Of a stretch of DNA of 60,334 bases, positions 26,293-35,360 are shown one piece after another. The DNA is from JAQICJ01 sp041686345. Its GTDB lineage: Bacteria; Myxococcota_A; Polyangia; HGW-17. The notes beneath the pieces were generated by a model. It did not search any database, was not told the DNA's origin, and saw nothing but the letters and a program-made list of their open reading frames with translations. Location: contig JAWLEA010000006.1 of assembly GCA_041686345.1 (NCBI GenBank), forward strand, positions 1-60,334. Reading direction: 5' to 3'. Numbering within the stretch: position 1 is the stretch's first letter; each line of letters begins with the position of its first letter. A program made the position numbers and the translations under genes.

Positions 26293-26661
26293 ATGGAACG
26301 AATGATTTTTAATTTACACCAAGTTGAGGAAAGAAGAAGTCATATTCGTATTCCCATTATCATTTCGGTAAAGGAATACTCTGCCAGTGGGATAACCCTT
26401 TGTCTCTCCCGTGATATCAGTCCGGGGGGAATGGCTTTGCGAAGAGCTGCCAATGGTGAGGCTCCTGAAGGTGAGGTGATTCTTGAATTTAATTTACCTG
26501 GAGTTGATGAGAAACTTCAAATAAAAAGTGAATTTCTCAGAAGCACTCCAAATCAAAAAATACAGAGTGGAGTTGTTAAATTTCGCCAGTTGCCTCAAAA
26601 GTTGCAAAAGTGGTTTGAACGGACGGGAGAGCTTTATCATCGTCAAACTTACATAACTTGA
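26293..26661 (+). CDS. Single-domain PilZ protein
   Basis: The 122-residue protein is one PilZ domain, with ERRSHIRIPI at its start (Arg residues that contact cyclic di-GMP) and RDISPGGMAL (the D/N-x-S-x-x-G motif). It has no membrane segment and should be a cytoplasmic cyclic di-GMP receptor. In-frame starts are GTG 26287, ATG 26293 and ATG 26302. ATG 26293 falls at the predicted transcription start, so a leaderless message is likely. A decayed foldback repeat follows directly after the stop. Confidence 0.85.
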   Translation: MERMIFNLHQVEERRSHIRIPIIISVKEYSASGITLCLSRDISPGGMALRRAANGEAPEGEVILEFNLPGVDEKLQIKSEFLRSTPNQKIQSGVVKFRQLPQKLQKWFERTGELYHRQTYIT

Positions 26662-26760
26662 TCAATGTCTGGCGACGGAAATTTACCTCCCTGTTTTTTT
26701 GTATAAATCTTTGCATTTTTCATTCCCCTAATTGCAGTTTCGGCCAATAATCCCCGTTTT
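26662..26760 (+). repeat. Decayed foldback repeat (relic I)
   Basis: GTCTGGCGACGGAAATTTAC, then CTCCCTGTTTTTTTGTATAAATC and GCAGTTTCGGCCAATAATCC match the order and spacing of copy F (GTCTGAAAGCGGAATTTTAC, TCATCAGTTTTGTCATAACTTC, GCAGTCAATAACCC). The centre and both termini are lost. It lies directly after the PilZ stop codon, again 3' of a plus-strand gene. Confidence 0.55.
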
Positions 26761-26857
26761 AATTCAGTTGATTTATTTTTCAAGTTTTGTTAAAACTTGA
26801 TTAAAGTTCTTGAATTTGAAAAGTCCAGATTATTTATCAATATCCTTGGAGGAAAAA

Positions 26858-27940
26858 ATGAAAAGATCCATCTTATTAAGTTTGACCCTTTCTTTTTTAA
26901 TTGGCATTTTTGCAATATCCTGCAAAAAAGAACAAAAAATTATTAAATTGGGTAAAAAATGTGAAAAAGGTGACAAGTGTGAAAAAGGCAGTGAATGTTT
27001 GGGAGGAAAATGTGAAGATATTACCGGCGACAATCCGGAATGCAAATATTTGAAAAAAGCATCCCAAGCCATTATGGAAGCTAATCCCAAAAAACTGCTT
27101 TCAGGTATTAATTTCAAATATGACAGAGATATTATTTCTACAATTCCTTCCCAGGCAGGCAATATTTTTAAAGCTTTTTCCAAAAGCATTGGCCGTTCTG
27201 AATGTAAAAGAATAATCAATTGTGAATTGCCCAAACTTGGGGTCGGCTATGAATGGTTCTGGACCAGAGCTGCCTGGAAAGCAACAAAAAAGATACCCAA
27301 AGGCGGAAAAAAAGTTCCCCAGGGTGCTGTCAAGGTTGTCAGTGCCAATACAGAACAGTCCAGCATGGGAGAAGATCCTAAAGAATTTCCTGCCGTAAAA
27401 ATAAAACAGATGGATGATCACCGCATTGGTTGCAAAGCCAAGGTCAAAGTCAGAGTAAGTAAGAAATTTGCCGGATTTGTAAACTTCCATTATTGGAAGA
27501 AAGATAATTGCAAATTTGTTCCTGCCGAAAAAGGCAACAAAGATTCTCAGCCCAAGTTCGAATGTGATGGTACAAAAAAACTGGAACATCCTTATTATAC
27601 CTATACTGTTTATCTTTCCCCCATGTCTTCTTCCGAGTTGAAAAAGCGCAAAGGCAAGCAAAAAAAAGCAGCCTTCCTTACAGGAAATCCGGGAACTTAT
27701 CTGTTGGATGTCTGGGCCTACAATCCCATTAACGAAGAAAAATTCGGGATGCATAAACAATTTGAAGATCAGACAGAGATGAAAGGTTATCCTGAATTCA
27801 AATTCTGTCCCAAATACACTGATGATAAATTCAACAATGGTTGTGGTTGTATCGGACTGGTGGAAAACAAAATAACAATTTCAGTCGAACCCGATCCCTT
27901 CTACCTTTCCTACAATGAGAAAAAATGTACTGAGCAATAG
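26858..27940 (+). CDS. Cys-rich lipoprotein of unknown function
   Basis: ATG 26858 follows GGAGG; the longer frame from 26810 has no such site. The signal peptide ends in lipobox FAISC. The start of the mature protein has a small Cys cluster, KCEKGDKCEKGSECLGGKCED, like short Cys-rich motifs of other deltaproteobacterial lipoproteins. The remainder, about 310 residues, has many Lys, some paired Cys, and a region near the end (FNNGCGCIGLVENKITISV) that looks like a folded beta domain. I recognise no family. Confidence 0.65.
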   Translation: MKRSILLSLTLSFLIGIFAISCKKEQKIIKLGKKCEKGDKCEKGSECLGGKCEDITGDNPECKYLKKASQAIMEANPKKLLSGINFKYDRDIISTIPSQAGNIFKAFSKSIGRSECKRIINCELPKLGVGYEWFWTRAAWKATKKIPKGGKKVPQGAVKVVSANTEQSSMGEDPKEFPAVKIKQMDDHRIGCKAKVKVRVSKKFAGFVNFHYWKKDNCKFVPAEKGNKDSQPKFECDGTKKLEHPYYTYTVYLSPMSSSELKKRKGKQKKAAFLTGNPGTYLLDVWAYNPINEEKFGMHKQFEDQTEMKGYPEFKFCPKYTDDKFNNGCGCIGLVENKITISVEPDPFYLSYNEKKCTEQ

Positions 27941-28158
27941 TCTTTTTTCTCCTTTCCCTTTGCTTTCATAGAGTTGCCTTCTCAAAACCTGAGCTTACCT
28001 CCTCTTTTCTTTTTCACTTTTTATATCCAACTTGAGTTTTCTGTTGATCTGATTTACCAGAATCAGGTTTATCTATTTTGTTATCTTTGCTATATTTTCA
28101 TTCGTAGAGGAGTTGAATATTTTTTACTCTCCAAGTACGCCTGCAGGAAATTTTCCAG

Positions 28159-28794
28159 ATGTTTATCAGAAAAATCAAAAATAAATTAACTTATATTTTT
28201 TCCAGTTATTTTATCATTATTCTTTCTTTTTTTCTTTTGGGAGTTTCAACTTTTTATTACATAAATGCCGAAAAATACAGGCAAGAACTCAAAGTTAAAA
28301 ACATTTCTTCTTTTAAAAGTGGTCAGGTTATCAAAATTACAAAGGTTATTGATGGAGATGAACTTCAGGTTCAGGCAAATGATAACAAAACTACTGTAAT
28401 TCGTTTATTGGGGGTAAAGTCATTCAAACCGGGTAATGATTTCCTTTTTCCTGATTTTGGCAAAAAAAGTATGAAATTTATGAATAAACACGCCCTTGCT
28501 CGTAAAGCCCGCATTGAAATTGGCAAAACTAAAACTGACAGCGAACAACGCATTTTGGCTCGTTTGTTGATTTTTAACCGGGATAAAGGAAAATTTGATC
28601 GGGATATAGCTGTCCAATTGTTAAGTCGCGGCTTCACATTAGTTTACACCAAATATCCCTTTGCAGGGATGAAAGAATATCTCCGGGTTGAGAATCAGGC
28701 ACGCAAAAATAAATTGGGAATATGGGGCAATAAACATTCCATTGATGTTGCAATTGCCCTCAAAAAAAAGTGGCTGAAAGAACAGATTAAGTAA
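28159..28794 (+). CDS. Membrane-anchored SNase-fold (thermonuclease-like) protein lacking two catalytic residues
   Basis: The 211-residue protein has an N-terminal membrane segment (14-36) and an SNase domain at about 52-195. It aligns with staphylococcal nuclease: VIDGDE (D65 and D67, calcium ligands), IRLLGV (R82, equal to Arg35) and QRILARLL (R131, equal to Arg87). The loop that reads VDTPE in the nuclease is VKSFK here, so the calcium ligand Asp40 and the catalytic base Glu43 are both Lys (K87, K90). Hydrolysis by the usual route is unlikely; nucleic-acid binding is possible. The K+ channel gene starts 3 bases after its stop. Confidence 0.8.
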   Translation: MFIRKIKNKLTYIFSSYFIIILSFFLLGVSTFYYINAEKYRQELKVKNISSFKSGQVIKITKVIDGDELQVQANDNKTTVIRLLGVKSFKPGNDFLFPDFGKKSMKFMNKHALARKARIEIGKTKTDSEQRILARLLIFNRDKGKFDRDIAVQLLSRGFTLVYTKYPFAGMKEYLRVENQARKNKLGIWGNKHSIDVAIALKKKWLKEQIK

Positions 28795-28797
28795 AAT

Positions 28798-29844
28798 ATG
28801 CTAAAACTTATCACCAACCTTTTTCAAATTGCTCATTACAAATTTAGTCAGCGCTGGTTTATTGTTTCGTTTTTTTTGTTTTCCATCATTTCTTATTCAA
28901 CTACTGGTTTTATGTATTTTGAGCTTTCGAGGAAACCCAATCTGGAATGGGTAGATGCTATCTGGTGGTCCATAGTCACAACCACAACTGTTGGTTATGG
29001 AGATTATTTTCCTGAAACTTTTTACGGAAAAGTTCTTGTTGGCCTTCCCACCATGCTTTTGGGCGTGTCAATTTTGGGTTATCTGCTTTCCTATGTGGCC
29101 TCGATAATCATGGAATCAAAATTAAAGGAGCTGCGCGGAATGAAAAGTATAAATTTGAAAGATCATATAATCATCTGCCGGTATAATTCCATTGGCAGAA
29201 TTCTCAATCTGGTCAATGAAATCAAAGAAGACATCATCACTCTTAAAACGAAAATAGTGCTTATTGATGAAGAACTTGAGGAAATACCTCGGGAGCTCCA
29301 TCAATTGGGAATTAATTTCGTCAAAGGGGATCCTGCCAGGGAAAATGTACTGAAAATGGCTAATTTCAAGGAATCGCGTTCGATAATTATCCCTGCAATA
29401 GAAAATGATCTGGTAAATTCAGATCATCGCAATCTAGCAGTGGTTTTATCGATAGAAAGGTTACATCCTCCTTGTAAAACTGTTGTTGAATGTGTAAACC
29501 CCGAGAATGAAATATTTTTCAAAAGAGCCGGGTGTGATTCAGTTATCACTCTGGCTGCTTTGACTAATCAGATTCTGGTGCAGGAATTGCTGGATCCCGG
29601 AATTCATTCGGTTATTTCAGAATTGACCAGCAATGTTCTGGGTAATCAAATCTATATTTTGGATATCAAAGAAAAACTTGAAAATTATGGAGAGTTGCGT
29701 AAAAAATATGCTGAACACAATTCTTCTCTCTTGGGTATTCGTCGGGATCGGGAAAATATTTTTCTGCCTGAAGATACTTTTTCCCTCCAAAAAAAAGATA
29801 AACTGATAATTGTGTCAAAAAAACGGCCCGACAGTTTATTTTGA
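28798..29844 (+). CDS. Potassium channel with RCK (TrkA-N/TrkA-C) regulatory domains
   Basis: The 348-residue protein has two membrane helices (about 20-42 and 78-104) around a pore loop with selectivity filter TVGYGD (64-69). A cytoplasmic RCK domain follows from about 122 (DHIIICRYNSIGR in place of the usual GxGxxG), with the second-strand acidic end VLIDE. The C-terminal TrkA-C domain ends the protein. This is the layout of MthK-type ligand-gated K+ channels. It lies 3 bases after the SNase-like gene and is probably co-transcribed. A solo end of the foldback repeat lies 8 bases past the stop. Confidence 0.92.
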   Translation: MLKLITNLFQIAHYKFSQRWFIVSFFLFSIISYSTTGFMYFELSRKPNLEWVDAIWWSIVTTTTVGYGDYFPETFYGKVLVGLPTMLLGVSILGYLLSYVASIIMESKLKELRGMKSINLKDHIIICRYNSIGRILNLVNEIKEDIITLKTKIVLIDEELEEIPRELHQLGINFVKGDPARENVLKMANFKESRSIIIPAIENDLVNSDHRNLAVVLSIERLHPPCKTVVECVNPENEIFFKRAGCDSVITLAALTNQILVQELLDPGIHSVISELTSNVLGNQIYILDIKEKLENYGELRKKYAEHNSSLLGIRRDRENIFLPEDTFSLQKKDKLIIVSKKRPDSLF

Positions 29845-29851
29845 GATTAAC

Positions 29852-29866
29852 TAGTTCCCATCCCAA
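29852..29866 (+). repeat. Solo terminal repeat of the foldback family (copy D)
   Basis: TAGTTCCCATCCCA is present exactly, 8 bases after the K+ channel stop, but the sequence after it (AATTTGTCAAATCG) no longer matches the family's interior. It may be one end left after deletion. Confidence 0.6.
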
Positions 29867-29995
29867 AATTTGTCAAATCGATAAAAGTAACTATCATATC
29901 TCAGTTAGAACTCCAAGGTGGATTTCAGGTGTTGAAATCAATTATTTGGAAATGCTTTTTCAACTGTTGTTAATTGGCAGTTGCCGTGAATTATT

Positions 29996-31420
29996 ATGAG
30001 AATTGAACCCCTGCAAGATAAAACCCTTGAAAAAATAGATAAAAAGAAGCAAAAAGCAAAAATTGTGGGCTGGATTATTGGAATTATCATTCTGATCAAT
30101 ATTTATGTTTTTTTCTTTTCTCCGGCTTCTTGCAGCAATGTTAAAAAGAAGATTGACAATTCTGTTGAAAAAAATAATCCGGAACAATTGAAAAAAGCGA
30201 TAAGAGGCGATGATAAAGATTCAGATGATCAAGTTTCAGTAAACGCTCTCAATCTCAAACTGCCTCCTTCAGTTACTGGGAGTTATGGTGATGAGATCCT
30301 CTCCCGGGAAAATCTGCTGGCAAAAACAGTTTCCGGCTCAGTCAAGAGAAGGGAAAGGGTTATTAAATCCCTTGGCAGAAACGGTTTGGACATTGAGGAA
30401 GCCAAAAGAGTGATAGCAGCTTTTGAATCAAGGGGGTTGTTCAATTTCCGTCGGGCTCAGCCAGGTCAGAAATTCACTGTCAAAATGAGTGAAGATGGCA
30501 AGAAGGCCTTTATGTTCAAATATAACTATGGACGAAGAGTCACCTTGCTTTGCAAGCGGACTCCCAAAGGTTTTAAAGCAAGAAAGATTGTGCATCCTGT
30601 CAAGAAAACAGTTTTTGGAATAGGTTTCAGAATCAGTAAAAATATGGCTACTTCTCTTAAAGTGCTTAAGGAAAGTTATGCCGTGGGTCAAAAATTAATT
30701 GCCCTTTTGGCTGATGAAATTCATCCCCGCGAATTTCGAAGGGGAGACAGTTTCAAGATTCTGATTGAAAAAAAAATGATCAAGAAAAAGATAATCGGAT
30801 ACGGAAATATTCTGGCTGTCAGGGTTAATTCCAAAAGAAAGGGACGCTATCGGGTTTATTATTTTGCTCCCCAGGGTTATTACACAGAAAAAGGGATTTC
30901 CTTCTTTCGTCAATTTCTTTCCCGACCACTTGAAGGCAATTATCCGCCTGAAAAAGATAATCAACTCGGAGGCATAATTTATCCTGCCAAAGGTGAGCCG
31001 AAAGTATGGGCTCTGTCGAAAGGAAAGATCGCTTTTGCAGGATGGGCTGGAAAATATGGCCGTAAAATTGAAATTGTACACAAAAATAATTACCGCACTG
31101 TTTATTATCATCTTTCTTCAATTAAAAAGGGTTTGAAGCCCGGAGTTGAAGTTTCCAGAAAAGAAATTATTGGAAAAGCAGGTTTCTCAGGCACTACCCC
31201 TGATAAAAACGGAGTAGGACTTCTTTCTTATCATAATGGTCGCTATATTTCTCAATATGCTCTCAGTTCCATCAGAGAAGCTCCCCTGCCCAGAGATAAA
31301 ATGCCTGAATTCAGAGAGAAGGTTAAAAAATATGATGAATATCTTGCTGAGATAGAGATCATTCGGGGTGGAGTTTCCAAAAGATTCAAAGGATTCTATC
31401 AAGACAAAAAAAAGAACTGA
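29996..31420 (+). CDS. Membrane-anchored LytM/M23-fold protein lacking its zinc ligands
   Basis: The 474-residue protein has a short cytoplasmic start, one membrane helix (23-41), a low-complexity linker and a MepM-like middle domain (LLADEIHPREFRRGDSFKIL, then GYYTEKGISFFRQFL). The M23 domain follows at about 325-425. The HxxxD zinc motif that should follow the first strand is deleted (the sequence runs GGIIYPAKGEPKVWALSKG), and the final HxH is replaced by LLSYHNGR. Only His372 of YYHLSS remains. Such inactive LytM proteins (EnvC, NlpD) act by activating cell-wall amidases, so an activator role is plausible. The active M23 enzyme is elsewhere (46327). Confidence 0.8.
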   Translation: MRIEPLQDKTLEKIDKKKQKAKIVGWIIGIIILINIYVFFFSPASCSNVKKKIDNSVEKNNPEQLKKAIRGDDKDSDDQVSVNALNLKLPPSVTGSYGDEILSRENLLAKTVSGSVKRRERVIKSLGRNGLDIEEAKRVIAAFESRGLFNFRRAQPGQKFTVKMSEDGKKAFMFKYNYGRRVTLLCKRTPKGFKARKIVHPVKKTVFGIGFRISKNMATSLKVLKESYAVGQKLIALLADEIHPREFRRGDSFKILIEKKMIKKKIIGYGNILAVRVNSKRKGRYRVYYFAPQGYYTEKGISFFRQFLSRPLEGNYPPEKDNQLGGIIYPAKGEPKVWALSKGKIAFAGWAGKYGRKIEIVHKNNYRTVYYHLSSIKKGLKPGVEVSRKEIIGKAGFSGTTPDKNGVGLLSYHNGRYISQYALSSIREAPLPRDKMPEFREKVKKYDEYLAEIEIIRGGVSKRFKGFYQDKKKN

Positions 31421-31535
31421 GAAAAATTAGATTTTAAATTGCTGTTTTACAATGAGGGGTCTTGGTTGTAGCGGGTTGGTTTTATTGAAGTATCAGGTAT
31501 ATCCATTGGTAAATATGGATTATTGCGGAAAAAAA

Positions 31536-33935
31536 TCAATTCATTCTCTCAAGAGCTTTTTTGGCAAGTTTGTAGTTGGGGTTTATTTGCAAAGATTTTT
31601 TATAAGCCTTTTTGGCTAAACTGTTTTTGCCGAGTTTCAACCTGATATTACCCAGTTTATACCAGGCACGGGCAGATTTTTTCAGGGTGACTGCTTTTTT
31701 GAGGTATTTTTCAGATTCTTTGACTTTACCCAATTCAAAAGAAATTGAAGCTAATTTCATGTTCAGGGAATAGGAGGTAGAATTGGTGGAATAGAGGTTT
31801 TTAAAGAGACGATAAGCCTGATTGATCTTTCCCTGATTAAGCAATTTTGAACCTTCATTATATTTTTCTGAGAAATCAGAAACTTGTTTCTTTTTCTTCT
31901 CTTTCTTTTTTTTCTTCTTTGTCTCTTTCTTGTTTGAGCTTTTCTTTTTCTCTTTTGATTTGACTGATTTATTTTTGTTTTTGTCAGATTTGTTTTTAGC
32001 GGATTTGCTGGTATCTGCGATTATGTCTTTTTTGTTTTCTTTATCATTATTATTGGTTTGTTCGGGGGTTTCCGGCTGTTTCTGTTCCTGCATCTTTGTT
32101 GAATCCCGGGAAGTTGTATCCGGTTCAACTTGACTTTTTCCAATTTTGGATTTTTTGGCTGTTTTTTCAACTTCTTCTTTTGAAATAGAATTTGAATCAT
32201 CATGTTTATCATAATTAATTTCATCATCATCTTCTGTAAAAAGCAAAACACTTGCATAGATTAAAAAAGCCAGCAAGATGCCGCCTGCTAAAAGACCTAT
32301 CCAAAAAAGCAATTCCCTGGATTTTTCTTTTTTTCTTTTTTCAATTTCAATTTTTTCTCGAGCCAGAAATGTTTCCGAAGGAGCGGCTGCAAGCAATGAA
32401 GCACCAGGAGGGGCATCTTCAATTTCATTTGCTTTGGTTTCATTTGCTTTGGTTTCATTTGCTTTGGTTTCATTTNNNNNNNNNNNNNNNNNNNNNNNNN
32501 NNNNNNNNNNNNNNNNNNNNNNNNNNNNNNNNNNNNNNNNNNNNNNNNNNNNNNNNNNNNNNNNNNNNNNNNNNNTTTCATTTGCTTTGGTTTCATTTGC
32601 TTTGGTTTCATTTGCTTTGGTTTCATTTACTTTGGTTTCATTTGCTTTGGTTTCATTTGCTTTGGTTTCATTTTGGTTATTATCTTTTAATTTTTTGGTT
32701 TCATTTTCAGAAGAGAATTCCGTTTTAGCACGGTTGATCATGCTGGGTGAAGGTGATTTCATGTTGATGATTACATCTTTTCTGGAATGTTTTTTCACCA
32801 TTTTTTTTGCACTTTTCTGAGAGGACTCCTGCTGTTTTCGGACTTCGTCAGGTTGCAAAGTTGATGTATCTACCACCCCGCCGCCGGGAACTCTGGCAAC
32901 GTTGGAGAACTGATTGGAGACAAAAGGTTTGTTTAAATTGAGGTAACTGATATTTTTATCAATTTTTTCTTCTTTGACCTTTTTTTCGGAGGTGGAAACA
33001 TTGAGTAATGATTTGAGTTGTTCTGAGAATTGTAAAACCGTGGGGAAGCGATCTTGCGGACTTTTTGCCAAAGATTTCAGTAGAATTGCATCAATACCTT
33101 TAGGTAGATTGGGAATTTTATTTTCAATAGGTGGATAAGGAGCATCAAAATGAGCCCCCATGATTTCAAAAACATTATTTCCATTGTAAGGCGGATATCC
33201 GGCCAAACAATGATAGGCTATTACACCGATGGAATAAATATCGGTACGGGCATCAACTTTGGCTGCTTTCATTTGTTCGGGAGCCGTATAGGTTGGATCA
33301 CCGATAGTAAGGCCGATACCAGATTTGGAAGGATCATTTTCACCGGTTATGATTTTGGCAAGGCCGAAATCAAGAATTTTGACGAAGTCTTCTTCGGAGC
33401 TATCCTTGTTTTTGAGCAGCATCAGGTTTCGAGGACGCAGATCACGATGAATATAACCTAAGGCATGGGGTTCTTTGAGTGCTTCGCACAATTGGTTGAT
33501 TATGGAAAAAGTCTGGGCAAAAGAAAGCCGATTGGTTGCTGTAAGTTTTGAGGAGAGAGTTTCGCCCTCAAGTAATTCCATGACCAGATAGTGAACTCCG
33601 TTCGGAGTGGTGCCGAAGTCAATGATATCAATGATGTGTTCGTTATTTAGCTCGGTGACGGAAAGAGCTTCTTTACGAAATCGGTAAATGGCTTTTTCAT
33701 TCTGGGAAAGTTCTTTATGGAGAACTTTTACTGCAACTCTTTTACCCAGGTTGACATGACGGGCAAGATAAACTTTGCCGCTTCCCCCTTCTCCCAGCAG
33801 TTCAAGTAGCAGATATCTCTTTTCAATTTTCTTTCCAATGAATTCGTCATCTTGTTGTGGTCTCAGATTTAGACCGCATTTAGGACAGAATCTGGCTTTA
33901 TCCGGTATTTCATTGTTACAGCCTATACAATTCAA
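31536..33935 (-). CDS. Zinc-ribbon Ser/Thr protein kinase with repeat linker, membrane segment and TPRs
   Basis: TTG 33935 follows AAGGA. A zinc ribbon (C3, C6, C17, C20) precedes a complete kinase domain (41-310): glycine loop GEGGSGKV, Lys70, Glu89, HRDLRPRN (Asp165), DFG (189-191) and APE (218-220). All catalytic residues are present; Arg replaces the usual Lys in HRDLKP. A NETKA-repeat linker interrupted by an assembly gap follows, then one membrane helix (FWIGLLAGGILLAFLIY), a Lys-rich stretch and C-terminal TPRs. The kinase is cytoplasmic and the TPRs extracytoplasmic if the helix is spanning. The domain order is typical of myxobacterial signalling kinases. True length is unknown because of the gap. 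Confidence 0.9.
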   Translation of the reverse strand: MNCIGCNNEIPDKARFCPKCGLNLRPQQDDEFIGKKIEKRYLLLELLGEGGSGKVYLARHVNLGKRVAVKVLHKELSQNEKAIYRFRKEALSVTELNNEHIIDIIDFGTTPNGVHYLVMELLEGETLSSKLTATNRLSFAQTFSIINQLCEALKEPHALGYIHRDLRPRNLMLLKNKDSSEEDFVKILDFGLAKIITGENDPSKSGIGLTIGDPTYTAPEQMKAAKVDARTDIYSIGVIAYHCLAGYPPYNGNNVFEIMGAHFDAPYPPIENKIPNLPKGIDAILLKSLAKSPQDRFPTVLQFSEQLKSLLNVSTSEKKVKEEKIDKNISYLNLNKPFVSNQFSNVARVPGGGVVDTSTLQPDEVRKQQESSQKSAKKMVKKHSRKDVIINMKSPSPSMINRAKTEFSSENETKKLKDNNQNETKANETKANETKVNETKANETKANETKANEXXXXXXXXXXXXXXXXXXXXXXXXXXXXXXXXXXNETKANETKANETKANEIEDAPPGASLLAAAPSETFLAREKIEIEKRKKEKSRELLFWIGLLAGGILLAFLIYASVLLFTEDDDEINYDKHDDSNSISKEEVEKTAKKSKIGKSQVEPDTTSRDSTKMQEQKQPETPEQTNNNDKENKKDIIADTSKSAKNKSDKNKNKSVKSKEKKKSSNKKETKKKKKKEKKKKQVSDFSEKYNEGSKLLNQGKINQAYRLFKNLYSTNSTSYSLNMKLASISFELGKVKESEKYLKKAVTLKKSARAWYKLGNIRLKLGKNSLAKKAYKKSLQINPNYKLAKKALERMN
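32424..32674 (-). repeat. 15-bp tandem array encoding NETKA repeats
   Basis: The unit TTTCATTTGCTTTGG (plus strand) repeats head to tail on both sides of the N run, with few changes (one GCT to ACT, giving NETKV). Each unit is five codons, so a change in copy number keeps the frame. The array links the kinase domain to the membrane helix. Confidence 0.92.
32476..32575. other. Assembly gap of 100 N within the tandem array
   Basis: Exactly 100 N stand in the middle of the 15-bp array, the usual placeholder for a gap of unknown size. The array is the likely reason the assembly broke. The frame reads through when 100 N are kept, but true length and repeat number are unknown. Confidence 0.97.
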
Positions 33936-34169
33936 ATTAATATCCTTAATTCTGAAGGTTCAACAAAAAATCTTCTTGATCCGGGAAATGGGCACAAAAC
34001 CAAGTTATTTCCAGAAAAAAGTACAATAAAACTATAATCAAAAAAAAACAGATAGCAAGAAAGTTGAACATATTTTTCCTGATCAAAAGCATGCCGATAG
34101 TTGAGCCCCATTATTATATTGTCAATTAAGAAGTAATTGAAGAAAAGCTAAAGTACAGATTTTTTTAAA

Positions 34170-35360
34170 TTACTTAATTTCTTTGGTTTTAATTTTTTTT
34201 AATTTCTTTGGTTTTAATTTCTTTGATTTTCCATCTTTTTGGGAACCAAAGTTGAAATTGAAATTGAATTCACCGTCTTCCATTTTGTTGATGAGTTCAA
34301 TAGCTTTTTTGTTGGGAATATTCATCTGGAAGCCAATAATACTCTTTTTGTTTTTGATTTTGAGCATTTTGAGCAATTCAGGATCAATTTTGGCACTTTT
34401 GAGTTTTTTGTTGATGGCAGGACTGTTAAGAAACATATTTGCCATATTTACCAATTGGGTTGCACTTTTGGGATTGTGAACATCAACATTGGTTTTGATA
34501 TTTATCTTATCGTCCAAGTGGAGAAAGAAGTCAAAGTCGACTTTTTTAATTTCACCGAGCATGGCAGCAGCTTTTTTCATGTCTTTTATTTCAATTTTGC
34601 GACCAAATACTTTGACTATTGAATTTGGTGAAATTTTATGGAGCTTTTTGATTTTATCCATTAAATTTTTGTCGTTGGCAACAGTTTTTTTGAATTTATC
34701 ACCACTGACAATCAGAACTGTATCTTTGTCCATGACAACAAGATGAGCACCATCTTCGACGTCAATAATAAGGCTTTCCTTGCCCATGAATTTTGATTTT
34801 TTAGTTTCTTTTTTGCTTAATTCAGTAGCACATTGAAGAGTTTTGGTTGCATCAAAACCGGTTTTGATGATGGCTAATTTATTTTTGTCGTTCAGAACTG
34901 ATTGAAAATAGCAAACGCTTTTCATCATTTTTTCAGGCTCAACCAGATCGGCACCCATACATTTTTTGAATTTGATGAAATCTTCTTCTTTTGCCAGGTC
35001 TTTTTCCAGTTTGGTTTTGTGTTTTTTCAGGAAATATTTACCAAGAGTTGAATCGAGACCTTTTTTGAAATTAATATGGAATGCAATCAGATCGTCACTG
35101 AGAAATGATGCTGAAAATTCTTTGGATATTTGGAAAGACAAGGGTTTTATTGGAGTAGTTTTTTTGACTTTGTCTTTTTTGTCGTCTTTTTTAGTTTTTT
35201 TGTCTTTTTTCTTATCGGTTTTCTTGTCGGTTTTTTTGTCTTTTTTCTTGTCGGTTTTCTTGGCTGTTTTCTTGGAATCGTCCGCGGCTTCTTCTTCCTT
35301 TTTCTTGCAGCCTGTTAAAACGATGAATAAAGTTAAAAATGCTATTGTAATATTTTTCAT
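34170..35360 (-). CDS. Lipoprotein with a Lys-rich stalk
   Basis: The signal peptide ends in lipobox VLTGC. The first 60 mature residues are almost only Lys, Asp and Thr in repeats such as KKTDKKKDKK, a charged stalk. A domain of about 310 residues follows, with four regularly placed Cys and blocks like HLVVMDKDTVLIVSGDKFKK that suggest alternating beta strands. The last residues are again Lys-rich (KSKKLKPKKLKKIK), encoded by a short tandem repeat. No family is recognised; the protein may bind anionic polymers at the cell surface. Confidence 0.6.
   Translation of the reverse strand: MKNITIAFLTLFIVLTGCKKKEEEAADDSKKTAKKTDKKKDKKTDKKTDKKKDKKTKKDDKKDKVKKTTPIKPLSFQISKEFSASFLSDDLIAFHINFKKGLDSTLGKYFLKKHKTKLEKDLAKEEDFIKFKKCMGADLVEPEKMMKSVCYFQSVLNDKNKLAIIKTGFDATKTLQCATELSKKETKKSKFMGKESLIIDVEDGAHLVVMDKDTVLIVSGDKFKKTVANDKNLMDKIKKLHKISPNSIVKVFGRKIEIKDMKKAAAMLGEIKKVDFDFFLHLDDKINIKTNVDVHNPKSATQLVNMANMFLNSPAINKKLKSAKIDPELLKMLKIKNKKSIIGFQMNIPNKKAIELINKMEDGEFNFNFNFGSQKDGKSKKLKPKKLKKIKTKEIK

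Noticed and set aside
27974..28189. 71-codon open frame before the SNase-like gene
   Set aside because: It overlaps the start of a well-supported gene in another frame, and its composition (Phe/Tyr/Leu-rich) reflects AT-rich non-coding DNA.
32424..32674. The 15-bp array as a CRISPR
   Set aside because: There are no unique spacers, the units are contiguous, and it lies inside a coding frame. No CRISPR array or cas gene is seen in the window.
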